Assembly: GCF_017948485.1 (NCBI RefSeq)
Contig: NZ_JAFFSX010000006.1
Coordinates: 339,357 to 403,356 of the forward strand
Source of the DNA: Streptomyces sp. GESEQ-35
GTDB taxonomy: Bacteria > Actinomycetota > Actinomycetes > Streptomycetales > Streptomycetaceae
DNA: 64,000 nucleotides
Direction: 5' to 3'
In this document: piece by piece, positions 57,130 through 64,000 of the stretch
How positions within the stretch are numbered: position 1 is the first letter of the stretch
Layout: each line of letters starts with the position of its first letter
Notes under the pieces: model-generated
Told to the model about the DNA's origin: nothing
What the model saw: only the letters and a program-made list of their open reading frames with translations
Databases searched by the model: none
Program-made: the position numbers and the translations under genes

Positions 57130-57203
57130 TGGAGGTGGAGACGGGATTTGAACCCGTGTAGACGGCTTTGCAGGCCGTTGCCTCGCCTCTCGGCCACTCC
57201 ACC
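57130..57203 (-). tRNA. tRNA-Cys(GCA)
   Basis: Acceptor GGTGGAG/CTCCACC, anticodon arm with CTGCAAA (anticodon GCA), and T loop GGTTCAAATCC. The 3' CCA is encoded. It lies one base from Val copy 3, so the cluster is one transcript. Confidence 0.94.
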
Positions 57204-57241
57204 AGGAGTGCGGGGGTCGGGAAGATCCCCTGTTCCATCCG

Positions 57242-57314
57242 AGCGGACGACGAGGTTCGAACTCGCGACCTCAACCTTGGCAAGGTTGCGCTCTACCAAC
57301 TGAGCTACGTCCGC
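57242..57314 (-). tRNA. tRNA-Gly(GCC)
   Basis: Acceptor GCGGACG/CGTCCGC, D arm GCTCAGTTGGTAGAGC, anticodon arm AACCT-TGCCAAG-GTT with anticodon GCC, and T arm with GAGTTCGAACCTC. It is the first gene of the cluster in the direction of transcription. Confidence 0.94.
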
Positions 57315-57492
57315 CTGTCGTTTCGGTTCGCTCGCGCGTCCCGGCGACGAGGTGAACTCTAGCGGATTCCGGGGCCAGCACAAAAACGCGTTTGTGCAGC
57401 GTGCTGCGCTGCACCTGCTCGCGGACGTGGCCGGGGCAGCCGAAGGGACATGGCCAGGTCACCCGCGGGACACCCGCCATAGACTCGACCGC

Positions 57493-58542
57493 GTGCCCGA
57501 CCTGCCTCCTCTCGCGCGTTTCGGCGACCGCGTCGCCACCGGTCTCCTCGATGTCACCAGCGACCCCGCGGCCCTGGACTCCACCGGGTTCTGGGCCGTC
57601 TGCGCGGACTTCGAGGGCCGGCTGACCTGTGCCCGCTTCGGGGACGTACGACGGGAGCCCGTGCCCGCCCCGGTGCCGGGGCGATGGCACGGACCGGGCA
57701 CCGGTGACTGGACGTCGTCCCTCGACCACGCCGCGTACACGGCGGCGGTGCGGCGCATCCGCGAGTACATCGCGGCCGGTGAGGTCTACCAGGCGAACCT
57801 CTGCCGGGTGCTCTCGGCGTCGATTCCGCCCGACGCCGACGTGGACGCGCTGACCGCCCTGCTGGCCCGCGGCAACCCGGCACCGTACGCAGGAACGATA
57901 CGGCTGCCCGCCCAGGGCGTGGAAACGGCCACTGCCTCGCCCGAGCTCTTCCTGCGCCGGGACGGCCGAGTCGTGGAGTCCGGCCCGATCAAGGGCACCG
58001 GACGCACCGAGGCGGACCTCCTGGAGAAGGACTACGCCGAGAACGTGATGATCGTGGACCTGGTACGCAACGACCTCGGGCGTGTCTGCGCCACGGGCAG
58101 CGTGACCGTCCCCGATCTGTGCGCCGTCGAGAAGCACCCCGGACTGGTCCACCTCGTCTCCACCGTCCGCGGCGAGCTGCGCACCGGCGCCGGCTGGCCG
58201 GAGTTGCTCGCCGCCGCCTTCCCGCCCGGCTCGGTCACCGGGGCGCCCAAGACGAGTGCCCTGAGGATCATCGAGGCGCTGGAGACGGCGCCCAGGGGGC
58301 CGTACTGCGGCGGCATCGGCTGGGTCGACGCGGACCGCGGCACCGGCGAGCTGGCCGTCGGCATCCGCACCTTCTGGATCGACCGTGCGGAGGGTGTCCT
58401 GCGCTTCGGCACGGGTGCCGGCATCACCTGGGGTTCCGACCCGGAGGGGGAGTGGCGGGAGACCGAACTGAAGGCGTCCCGGCTGCTCGCGGTAGCGTCG
58501 GGAGCATACGAGGCCGGTGGGGACAGTGGAGCGGGACTCTGA
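57493..58542 (+). CDS. pabB: Aminodeoxychorismate synthase component I (PabB-like chorismate-binding enzyme)
   Basis: A 349-residue chorismate-utilising enzyme, first step from chorismate to p-aminobenzoate for folate. Core motifs: IAAGEVYQANLCRVL, SPELFLRRDGRVVESGPIKGTGRT, LVRNDLGRVC, PPGSVTGAPKTSALRIIE and the final WRETELKASRLL. The usual N-terminal region is short. GTG 57493 is chosen because TAGACT (57480-57485) lies seven bases before it, pointing to a leaderless message. The PabC-like lyase gene follows 55 bases later. No PabA glutaminase is nearby. Confidence 0.88.
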   Translation: MPDLPPLARFGDRVATGLLDVTSDPAALDSTGFWAVCADFEGRLTCARFGDVRREPVPAPVPGRWHGPGTGDWTSSLDHAAYTAAVRRIREYIAAGEVYQANLCRVLSASIPPDADVDALTALLARGNPAPYAGTIRLPAQGVETATASPELFLRRDGRVVESGPIKGTGRTEADLLEKDYAENVMIVDLVRNDLGRVCATGSVTVPDLCAVEKHPGLVHLVSTVRGELRTGAGWPELLAAAFPPGSVTGAPKTSALRIIEALETAPRGPYCGGIGWVDADRGTGELAVGIRTFWIDRAEGVLRFGTGAGITWGSDPEGEWRETELKASRLLAVASGAYEAGGDSGAGL

Positions 58543-58597
58543 CGCGCCGATCCCGGCCGATGAGACACGTCCGGCACATTCTTGCGAGGTAGGACCA

Positions 58598-59419
58598 GTG
58601 AAGCTTTGGCTCGACAGCGGGCTACAGGACATCGAGGCCGCCCGCGTCTCCGTCTTCGACCACGGGCTGACCGTGGGCGACGGAATCTTCGAGACGGTGA
58701 AGGCGGCCGACGGGAAGCCGTTCGCGCTCACCCGCCACCTCGACCGGCTGACCCGCTCCGCCCGCGGCCTGGGCCTGCCCGACCCGGACCACGACGAGGT
58801 ACGACGCGCCTGCGCCGCCGTCCTCGAAGCCAACCCGATGCCGCTCGGCCGGCTGCGCATCACCTACACCGGCGGTCACGGCCCCCTCGGCTCCGACCGC
58901 GGCGAGCACGGCCCGACCCTGGTGGTGGCCCTCGGTGAGACGAGCCGGCGCCCCGACTCCACGGCAACCGTCACCGTGCCGTGGACCCGCAACGAACGCG
59001 GTGCACTCACGGGCCTGAAGACGACCTCGTACGCCGAGAACGTCGTCGCCCTCGCCCGCGCCCGCCAACACGGCGCCTCCGAGGCGCTGTTCGGCAACAC
59101 GGTCGGACAACTCTGCGAGGGGACCGGGTCGAACGTCTTCGTCGTCCTGGACGGCGAGATCCACACCCCGCCGCTCGCCTCCGGCTGCCTCGCGGGCATC
59201 ACGCGCGCGTTGACGGTCGAGTGGACCGGGGCGAAGGAGACCGACCTGCCGCTGGACGTCCTGGAGCGGGCCGACGAGGTCTTCCTGACGTCCACACTGC
59301 GGGACGTCCAGGCCGTGCACCGGATCGACGACCGGCTCCTCCCGGGCGCGCCCGGCCCGGTGACCGCCAAGGCGATGCGGATCTTCGCCGAGCGGTCCGG
59401 GGACGACCAAGATCCGTAA
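58598..59419 (+). CDS. pabC: Aminotransferase class IV, aminodeoxychorismate lyase (PabC-like)
   Basis: A 273-residue fold-type IV PLP enzyme. SVFDHGLTVGDGIFETV is the N-terminal hallmark, the PLP lysine is in TGLKTTSYAENVVALARA, and EGTGSNVFVVLDGEI follows. Next to pabB it should release pyruvate from aminodeoxychorismate to give p-aminobenzoate; branched-chain or D-amino-acid transamination is the alternative. GTG 58598 follows GAGGTAGGA. Confidence 0.86.
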   Translation: MKLWLDSGLQDIEAARVSVFDHGLTVGDGIFETVKAADGKPFALTRHLDRLTRSARGLGLPDPDHDEVRRACAAVLEANPMPLGRLRITYTGGHGPLGSDRGEHGPTLVVALGETSRRPDSTATVTVPWTRNERGALTGLKTTSYAENVVALARARQHGASEALFGNTVGQLCEGTGSNVFVVLDGEIHTPPLASGCLAGITRALTVEWTGAKETDLPLDVLERADEVFLTSTLRDVQAVHRIDDRLLPGAPGPVTAKAMRIFAERSGDDQDP

Positions 59420-59472
59420 GGGCCCGGAAAAACGGGCTGACTCGGGTTGGCCCGGCGGGTAGAACTCCTCTG

Positions 59473-60294
59473 ATGACCACGACCCTGCGGCCGACCGAGC
59501 CGCTTCAGCACGCCTCCGACGGGACGCGTTCACGCCGCTACCAGGTATGCGTGAACAGCCGTCCCGTGGGCGGAATACACCTCGGCACGTCTCCCTCCTT
59601 CGGCGCCACGGTGGCCCGCATCCTGGACCTGTGCATCGAAGAGCCCGACCGGCGTCGCGGCCGGGCGACGGTGGCCGCACTCGCTGCGGAGGAGGTGGCG
59701 CGCGGCTGGGGATGCCGCCAGATCGAGGTACAGGTGCCTGCCGACGCCGAAGCGGCGCTGCGGCTCGTCGAGGCGCTCGGCTACGTCCACCGCAACCGCG
59801 GAATGGAGAAGCGGCTCGGCCTTCCGCCCGAGCTGCCGGCCGGCAGCCGGGGCCGCCCCATGACCGAGGCCGAGTTCGAGGCGTGGCTGGGGCACGAGTC
59901 GGAGGCGTACGCGCGCAGCTGGATGGAGCGGGGCGTGCCTGAGACCACTGCCTACGAGAGGGCGCGGCGCGACCACGTGACGGCTCTGCCGCAGGGGCGC
60001 AGCACCGAGAACATGTGGTTCAGCGTGCTCGAGCACGAGGGCACGCGCGTGGGCACCCTTTGGCTGGGTCTGCGCGGCGACAAGGTCCACGTCTACAACG
60101 TCGAGGCCGACGAGGCCCACCGCGGCCGCGGCCACGGCCGTACGCTCATGCTCCTGGCGGAGACCCGGACGATCGCCGCGGACAGACACGTCGTCAGCCT
60201 GAGCGTGTTCGCCGGCAACACTCCGGCCGAGCGGCTCTACGAGTCGCTCGGCTACGAGGCGACGCAGTACGTCCTGTACAAGAGTCTGCTCTGA
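59473..60294 (+). CDS. Tandem GNAT acetyltransferase
   Basis: A 273-residue protein with two GNAT domains: one at about 20-115 (ILDLCIEEPDRRRGRATVAALAAEEV, AALRLVEALGYVHRNRGMEK) and one at about 130-273 (VYNVEADEAHRGRGHGRTLMLLAETRTI, AERLYESLGYEATQYVLYK). Only the second has a good CoA-loop pattern, so the first may be structural. Substrate unknown. It is convergent with the DsbA-like gene (three bases apart). Confidence 0.82.
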   Translation: MTTTLRPTEPLQHASDGTRSRRYQVCVNSRPVGGIHLGTSPSFGATVARILDLCIEEPDRRRGRATVAALAAEEVARGWGCRQIEVQVPADAEAALRLVEALGYVHRNRGMEKRLGLPPELPAGSRGRPMTEAEFEAWLGHESEAYARSWMERGVPETTAYERARRDHVTALPQGRSTENMWFSVLEHEGTRVGTLWLGLRGDKVHVYNVEADEAHRGRGHGRTLMLLAETRTIAADRHVVSLSVFAGNTPAERLYESLGYEATQYVLYKSLL

Positions 60295-60297
60295 GCC

Positions 60298-60816
60298 TCA
60301 CTCGCCCCCGGCGAGCAGCCGGTCCGCGATCTCCTCGATGCGCTCGCGCAGCCCCTCCTGGCTCTTGCCGCCGTCCAGCCGCTCGCCGTCGATGACATAC
60401 GTCGGGGTGCCGGTCACGCCGATCGCCTTGCCCTCGGCCTGGTCGGCGTCGACGATCAGGATGTGCCGGCCGTCGATCAGGGCCGTGTCGAACTCCCCGG
60501 CGTCGAGACCCAGTTCACGCGCGACCTCGACCAGGAAGGGTTCTCCCTTATGGTCCAGTTCCTCGACCCGGGCCAGGACCGCCTCGACGTACGGCCATCC
60601 CTGCCCCTGCTCCAACGCCTCCTCGGCGGCCTGGGCGGCGGCGAAGGCGTGCTTGTGCTTCTCCAGGGGGAAGTGCCGCAGCCGCAGCTCCAGCCGGTCG
60701 CCGTAGCGGGCCCGCAGAGCGCGGAGATCGTCCAGCGCGCCACGGCAGTCCGGGCACTGGAGCTCGCACCACACGTCGAGAACGGGTGTGGCGGCGGGGG
60801 AGGGGGAGTCGCTCAT
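60298..60816 (-). CDS. DsbA-family thioredoxin-like protein
   Basis: A 172-residue protein of the DsbA/FrnE type: active-site pair Cys21-Cys24 in ELQCPDCRG, an inserted helical domain (about 55-125) and the cis-proline loop VTGTPTYVIDGE. No signal peptide is visible, so it acts in the cytosol, perhaps as a disulfide reductase or isomerase. ATG 60816 is the first Met of the family-like part. Confidence 0.85.
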   Translation of the reverse strand: MSDSPSPAATPVLDVWCELQCPDCRGALDDLRALRARYGDRLELRLRHFPLEKHKHAFAAAQAAEEALEQGQGWPYVEAVLARVEELDHKGEPFLVEVARELGLDAGEFDTALIDGRHILIVDADQAEGKAIGVTGTPTYVIDGERLDGGKSQEGLRERIEEIADRLLAGGE

Positions 60817-61060
60817 GGTCACAGTCTCCCAGCCCCGGCCCGGACGACCCAATCGGCGCTCGGGCACCGGGCGCCGCCGGTCGCACACAGCGCGCAACGC
60901 CCCGGGCGACGCGCCCGGGTCGTGCGCCACTGGCCGGCACCTTCGGAGGAGGCGACCCGGAGATGTCCCTGATGTCCGCCCGGACCATGGCCTGCCGGGG
61001 GCCGCACGGTGCAGGATGGAAGGGACGAAGTGCCCGACACAGCCCTGCCTGGAGGACCGG

Positions 61061-61504
61061 ATGATTGCCGAGACCGTCTGTTCCGCCGCCGCCGCGGCAG
61101 GCCTGGGCATCGCGGCGGTCACGGCGTACCGCAAGCGTTTCCTCACGGCCGCCCGCATAGCGGCCTACTCCCTCGTCCCCCTCGGCCTGGTGATGACCGG
61201 GGTCGTCGACTGGATCGCCGACACCGCGTTCAGCCCGGTGGCCTGGGCGGGCTTCGGCGTGCTCGGCGCCTCCTGGCTGCTGTTCGCGGGCACGCGCGCG
61301 GTGGAGCGCCGCCGCGGCGGCACCCGCAAGGAGCGCAAGGCGGCCGCCCGGTCCGCACAGAGCGAGGCGGTCGCGCCGGCGGCCTCGGCGCCCTCGCTGG
61401 GCCCGGCCTCCCGCCCGGCGGCCCGCCCCGCGACCGCACCCCGCGGCGACAAGGCGGACGACTTCAGCGACATCGAGGCCATCCTGAAGAAGCACGGAAT
61501 ATGA
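61061..61504 (+). CDS. Hypothetical membrane protein
   Basis: A 147-residue protein with a short hydrophobic N-terminus (about 1-20), two more hydrophobic segments (about 33-53 and 61-79), then a basic, Ala/Pro-rich cytosolic tail ending DDFSDIEAILKKHGI, a conserved-looking acidic motif. A strong GGAGG ribosome binding site precedes ATG 61061. No family is recognised. Confidence 0.72.
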   Translation: MIAETVCSAAAAAGLGIAAVTAYRKRFLTAARIAAYSLVPLGLVMTGVVDWIADTAFSPVAWAGFGVLGASWLLFAGTRAVERRRGGTRKERKAAARSAQSEAVAPAASAPSLGPASRPAARPATAPRGDKADDFSDIEAILKKHGI

Positions 61505-61658
61505 CGGCAGCACGCCGGACTGAAACGACACAGTCGACCGGAGCGCAGCCAGAAATGATCACGGCCTGAACCTGCCGTCACGGATTCCGGCGAACTACCG
61601 TACATTCCGGGCGTGTTGATCGCGCCGAGGGCATCACCTGCGTCATCATCGCCGCGAG

Positions 61659-61811
61659 ATGCTGGATACGACCCAGAGGGATGCCGCGCCGCCGCAGGAT
61701 GAGCCGCGCGGATGCCTCTTCGCCCTGTCCCAGCCACCGCTGATGATCTTCCTTGCGGTGATCGGGTGTCTGCTGCTCATGGCTGCGCTGCACGACCTGC
61801 TGTTGCTGTGA
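61659..61811 (+). CDS. 50-residue membrane protein
   Basis: A 50-residue frame with high third-position GC: an N-terminal polar part (MLDTTQRDAAPPQDEPRG) and one transmembrane segment (about 28-50, MIFLAVIGCLLLMAALHDLLLL). The ribosome binding site is weak (GCGAG). A -10-like TACATT lies at about 61600-61605. It lies between the 147-residue membrane protein and the convergent CGNR gene. Confidence 0.55.
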   Translation: MLDTTQRDAAPPQDEPRGCLFALSQPPLMIFLAVIGCLLLMAALHDLLLL

Positions 61812-61891
61812 GCCGTACCCGTGGTCCCCGGCGCCACCCGCCGGGGCCACGTCGGCACCGATGTCCGGCCGGGGCGTGACCGGTCCCTGCC

Positions 61892-62452
61892 TCAGCCCGC
61901 CGCCTCTTTCCGCCGCGCCCGGTAGGCGGCGACATGCAGCCGGTTCCCGCAGGTGCGGCTGTCGCAGTACCGCCGCGAGCGATTCCGCGAGAGGTCGACG
62001 AAGGCATGCCGGCAGTCTGGCGCCTCGCACCGCCGCAGCCGCTCCTGCTCCCCGGCCACCACGAAGAAAGCCAGTGCCATCCCGCAGTCCGCCGCCAAGT
62101 GATCGGCGACGGAGGCGCCGGGCGCGAAGTAGTGCACGTGCCAGTCGTAGCCGTCGTGGTCGGTGAGCCGGGGCGTCGTGCCCGCGGCGGCGATCAGGTC
62201 ATTGATCATCCCGGCGGCGGCCCGGGCGTCTGTTGCCGCGAAGATCCCGGCGAACCGGCCGCGGATCTTCCGTACCGCCGAGAGATCGAAGTCCGAGAGC
62301 ACCCCGACCTCACTGATTTCGTGCTTTCGTACGAAATCCGCGAGAGCCGCAACATCCGGCAGCCCGTCCGGCGTCGCATCGTCATCCGCCGCGGTGTTCA
62401 CCAGATCGACCACGGTGTCCAGCGAACACCGGGTGTCGTGGGTGATCAGCAC
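61892..62452 (-). CDS. CGNR zinc-finger / ABATE-domain regulator, second copy
   Basis: A 186-residue protein with an N-terminal ABATE region (LVNTAADDDATPDGLPDVAALADFV onward) and a C-terminal CGNR finger CEAPDCRHAFVDLSRNRSRRYCDSRTCGNRLHVAAYRARRK. It is a diverged paralogue of the 8719-9324 protein. GTG 62452 has AGGGAG upstream and gives MLITHDTRCSLDTVVDLVNT; the longer frame upstream has no family similarity. Confidence 0.85.
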   Translation of the reverse strand: MLITHDTRCSLDTVVDLVNTAADDDATPDGLPDVAALADFVRKHEISEVGVLSDFDLSAVRKIRGRFAGIFAATDARAAAGMINDLIAAAGTTPRLTDHDGYDWHVHYFAPGASVADHLAADCGMALAFFVVAGEQERLRRCEAPDCRHAFVDLSRNRSRRYCDSRTCGNRLHVAAYRARRKEAAG

Positions 62453-62564
62453 GTTTCGCTCCCTGGCCTGGGGGGTCGGGCAGACGCCCGCCGATGCTGG
62501 CCGATGGTAATCGCTGACCGACCCGCACCGAAGCGGAGTGCGGCGCACCGGTGCCCTGCACGAC

Positions 62565-62603
62565 ACAGCGGCACCGCCCGGACAAGCCGGGCGGTGCCGC
62601 TGT
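62565..62603. terminator. Strong hairpin downstream of ssgB
   Basis: ACAGCGGCACCGCCCGG (62565-62581) and CCGGGCGGTGCCGCTGT (62587-62603) pair perfectly over 17 bp around ACAAG. It lies 77 bases past the ssgB stop in the direction of ssgB transcription. Confidence 0.85.
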
Positions 62604-62679
62604 ATGCGATATGCGGTTGTCTGAGCCCGAGCCGTCACCCCGAGTCGACGGCGCCGGGCGGCTTGGTGAGCGCCTCGCC

Positions 62680-63093
62680 CTAGCTTTCCGCCAGGATGTG
62701 AGACAGCTCCTGATCGAGGTCGAAGTGCCGATGCTCCGTGCCGGGGGGCACAGCCGCATCCGTGCGCTTCAGAAAGGACTCCAGAGCCCGTGCCGGGGCC
62801 TCGAGCAGGGCCTCGCCCTCCGGAGAGCTCAGGGCGATGCAGACGACCCCCTGACCGTGACTGCGCGACGGCCAGACACGGACGTCGCCGGTGCCCGTGG
62901 GGCGGTGGAGGCCCTCCGCGAGGAGGTCGCGGGCGAACACCCACTCGACGGTCTCTTCGGCACCGGTGTGGAAGGTGGCGTGCACGGCGTAGGGGTCGGC
63001 CGTGTCATACCGCAGGCCTGCGGGGACAGGCAGGGAGGACTCGCTCGACACAACGAGGCGCAGGTGCAGCTCGCAGCTGACCGTGGTGTTCAT
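62680..63093 (-). CDS. ssgB: Sporulation-specific cell-division protein SsgB
   Basis: A 137-residue SsgA-like protein matching SsgB in length and in MNTTVSCELHLRLVVSSESSLPVPAGLRYDTADPYAVHATFHTG. SsgB, placed by SsgA, recruits FtsZ to future septum sites in aerial hyphae at sporulation. ATG 63093 is the invariant MNTTV start with GAAAGG upstream. In S. coelicolor I recall ssgB being read by the stress sigma factor SigH; a GTTT...GGTGGC pair upstream could be such a promoter, but the match is weak. Confidence 0.93.
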   Translation of the reverse strand: MNTTVSCELHLRLVVSSESSLPVPAGLRYDTADPYAVHATFHTGAEETVEWVFARDLLAEGLHRPTGTGDVRVWPSRSHGQGVVCIALSSPEGEALLEAPARALESFLKRTDAAVPPGTEHRHFDLDQELSHILAES

Positions 63094-63284
63094 AAGCGCC
63101 AGGGCCTTTCGCTCAGTGTGCGCTCGGGGATTCGCACGTCGGCGAAATCGACATGCCACCTACGGTGCCGTTGTAAACCCCTCTGAGTGTTTTGCGTGCC
63201 TTTACGTAACTCTTCCGGCCGAGAACCAGTTCGCGTGGTACCTCCATTCCGGTGACGGGTTTCTCTCCGGTAGGGTTTGGCCGT

Positions 63285-63737
63285 ATGAATACGGGGCGTG
63301 ACGAGCCGGGCGAGGTAGCCATGGCCGCGGACGAGACGAAGTCGGACGGAGCGAAGAGCGAGCAAGGGCTCGGCTCGAAAGCACCGGATTTCATCAAGGC
63401 GCGGCGGATGCTGCACCTGAGCTGGCAGGTCGCTGTCTTCGCCATCGGCCTCGCGGTCGTGGTCGCGGGGATCATCCTGTTGCCGCTGCCCGGCCCGGGC
63501 TGGGTGGTCATCTTCGGCGGCATGGCGATCTGGGCGACCGAGTTCGTCTGGGCCCAGCTGGTGCTCCGCTGGACCAAACGCAAGGTCACCGAGGCGGCAC
63601 AGCGCGCGCTCGACCCGAAGGTGCGGCGCCGCAACATCATCCTGACGACGATCGCTCTGGTGATCATCGCGGTTCTCCTCGGGATCTACCTCTGGAAATT
63701 CGGCATCGTGATGCCCTGGAAGATCAAGGACCAGTGA
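63285..63737 (+). CDS. PGPGW/TIGR02611-type membrane protein
   Basis: A 150-residue protein with hydrophobic segments at about 47-66, 69-90 and 121-142. The motif LLPLPGPGWVVIFGGMAIW is the PGPGW hallmark; KVTEAAQRALDPKVRRRN is the loop before the last helix. Function unknown. ATG 63285 is supported by TAGGGT (63271-63276) at leaderless spacing; ATG 63321, with GAGG upstream, is an equally plausible start. Divergent from ssgB. Confidence 0.82.
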   Translation: MNTGRDEPGEVAMAADETKSDGAKSEQGLGSKAPDFIKARRMLHLSWQVAVFAIGLAVVVAGIILLPLPGPGWVVIFGGMAIWATEFVWAQLVLRWTKRKVTEAAQRALDPKVRRRNIILTTIALVIIAVLLGIYLWKFGIVMPWKIKDQ

Positions 63738-63815
63738 TCCGCGCAGGGGGCGCGGCGACCGCTCGTCCCAGGTCACAGGCACCCCCTGACATGGGGTAAT
63801 CTTCTTCCTGCGTCC

Positions 63816-63887
63816 GGGCGATTAGCTCAGTGGGAGAGCGCTTCGTTCACACCGAAGAGGTCACTGGTTCGAACCCAGTATCGCCCA
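63816..63887 (+). tRNA. tRNA-Val(CAC)
   Basis: A 72-nt tRNA with acceptor GGGCGAT/ATCGCCC, D arm GCTC...GAGC, anticodon arm CTTCG-TTCACAC-CGAAG (anticodon CAC, reading GTG) and T arm CTGGTTCGAACCCAG. A terminator hairpin follows. Confidence 0.95.
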
Positions 63888-63894
63888 CCCGGAA

Positions 63895-63930
63895 CGGCGG
63901 CCCGTCTGCGAGAGAGCAGGCGGGCCGCCG
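63895..63930 (+). terminator. Terminator after tRNA-Val(CAC)
   Basis: CGGCGGCCCGTCTGC (63895-63909) pairs with GCAGGCGGGCCGCCG (63916-63930) over 15 positions with one G-U wobble and loop GAGAGA. The remaining 70 bases of the window show no gene. Confidence 0.85.
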
Positions 63931-64000
63931 TCATGTGTGCGCACCCGGCCTGCGGGAGGAACGCCGCCGCCGGGGTCCCTGTGGCGGCCTTCGCCCTTCC

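Noticed and set aside
56860..57314. tRNA cluster as an integration (att) site
   Set aside because: No integrase, excisionase or partial tRNA duplicate in the window.
60963..61064. 33-codon frame (MSLMSARTMACRG...) ending on the start of the membrane protein gene
   Set aside because: Overlap with the next ATG is suggestive, but composition and peptide look random and there is no ribosome binding site.
61615..61704. 29-codon GTG frame overlapping the 50-residue membrane protein
   Set aside because: It could be leaderless after TACATT, but the peptide looks random and it is out of frame with the better candidate.
1..64000. CRISPR arrays, insertion sequences, prophage
   Set aside because: No regularly spaced repeats, transposase, integrase or phage structural genes were found.

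Overview
The window is chromosomal DNA from a Streptomyces: GC content is very high with strong GC preference at third codon positions, GTG and even TTG starts are common, several promoters look leaderless, and a sporulation gene (ssgB) is present. Gene order (argCJBDR, argH, a pqrAB-like pair, a glpQ1-like phosphodiesterase, metNIQ, cobalamin genes, ssgB) matches what I recall of the S. coelicolor SCO1541-SCO1580 core region read in reverse. This comes from memory, not a search. There is no prophage, insertion sequence or CRISPR array.

Layout. 1-11.7 kb: a mixed block with a DUF1918 protein, a divergent EamA transporter/MocR-type regulator pair sharing a start region, an acetyltransferase, a degenerate histidine phosphatase, a DUF6314 protein, a secreted alpha-L-arabinofuranosidase, the SufS cysteine desulfurase divergent from a CGNR regulator, a DUF6745 gene with a partner, and an SRPBCC protein. 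11.8-25.5 kb: arginine biosynthesis, with the overlapping operon argC-J-B-D-R and, about 6 kb on, argG-argH; both start behind sigma-70-like promoters overlapped by ARG-box-like sites. Between them lies an operon for membrane flavin electron transfer (ferric-reductase-like protein, triple FMN-binding lipid-side protein, ApbE), an L,D-transpeptidase, a PNPOx protein and a duplicated-domain secreted protein.

25.6-38.6 kb: an aldo/keto reductase, a TetR/MFS pair (pqrAB-like), then a 6.3 kb compact module (small secreted protein, MoxR ATPase, DUF58, VWA protein, S1C protease, response regulator, histidine kinase) lying between two same-orientation copies of a short dispersed repeat. Then come an acyltransferase and a Tat-exported glycerophosphodiesterase diverging from a PHO-box-like site, a small sigma-like factor and an acetyltransferase. 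38.7-52.5 kb: two membrane proteins, a HAD phosphatase, a Cys/Met-rich leader peptide in front of metN-metI-metQ-metQ, cobalamin genes (cobL, a BluB-CobT fusion with a 640-residue disordered front, a CysG-like two-domain enzyme) and a TrmH-type methyltransferase.

52.5-64 kb: a membrane Ser/Thr kinase, small conserved proteins, a phosphotransferase-like protein, a zinc-ribbon protein, five tRNA genes (3 Val-GAC, Cys, Gly), pabB-like and pabC-like folate genes, a tandem GNAT, a DsbA-like protein, small membrane proteins, a second CGNR regulator, ssgB, a PGPGW membrane protein and tRNA-Val(CAC). Two dispersed repeat families mark many intergenic gaps: a 27-bp repeat (six copies) and a structured hairpin element (three copies) whose stems covary.
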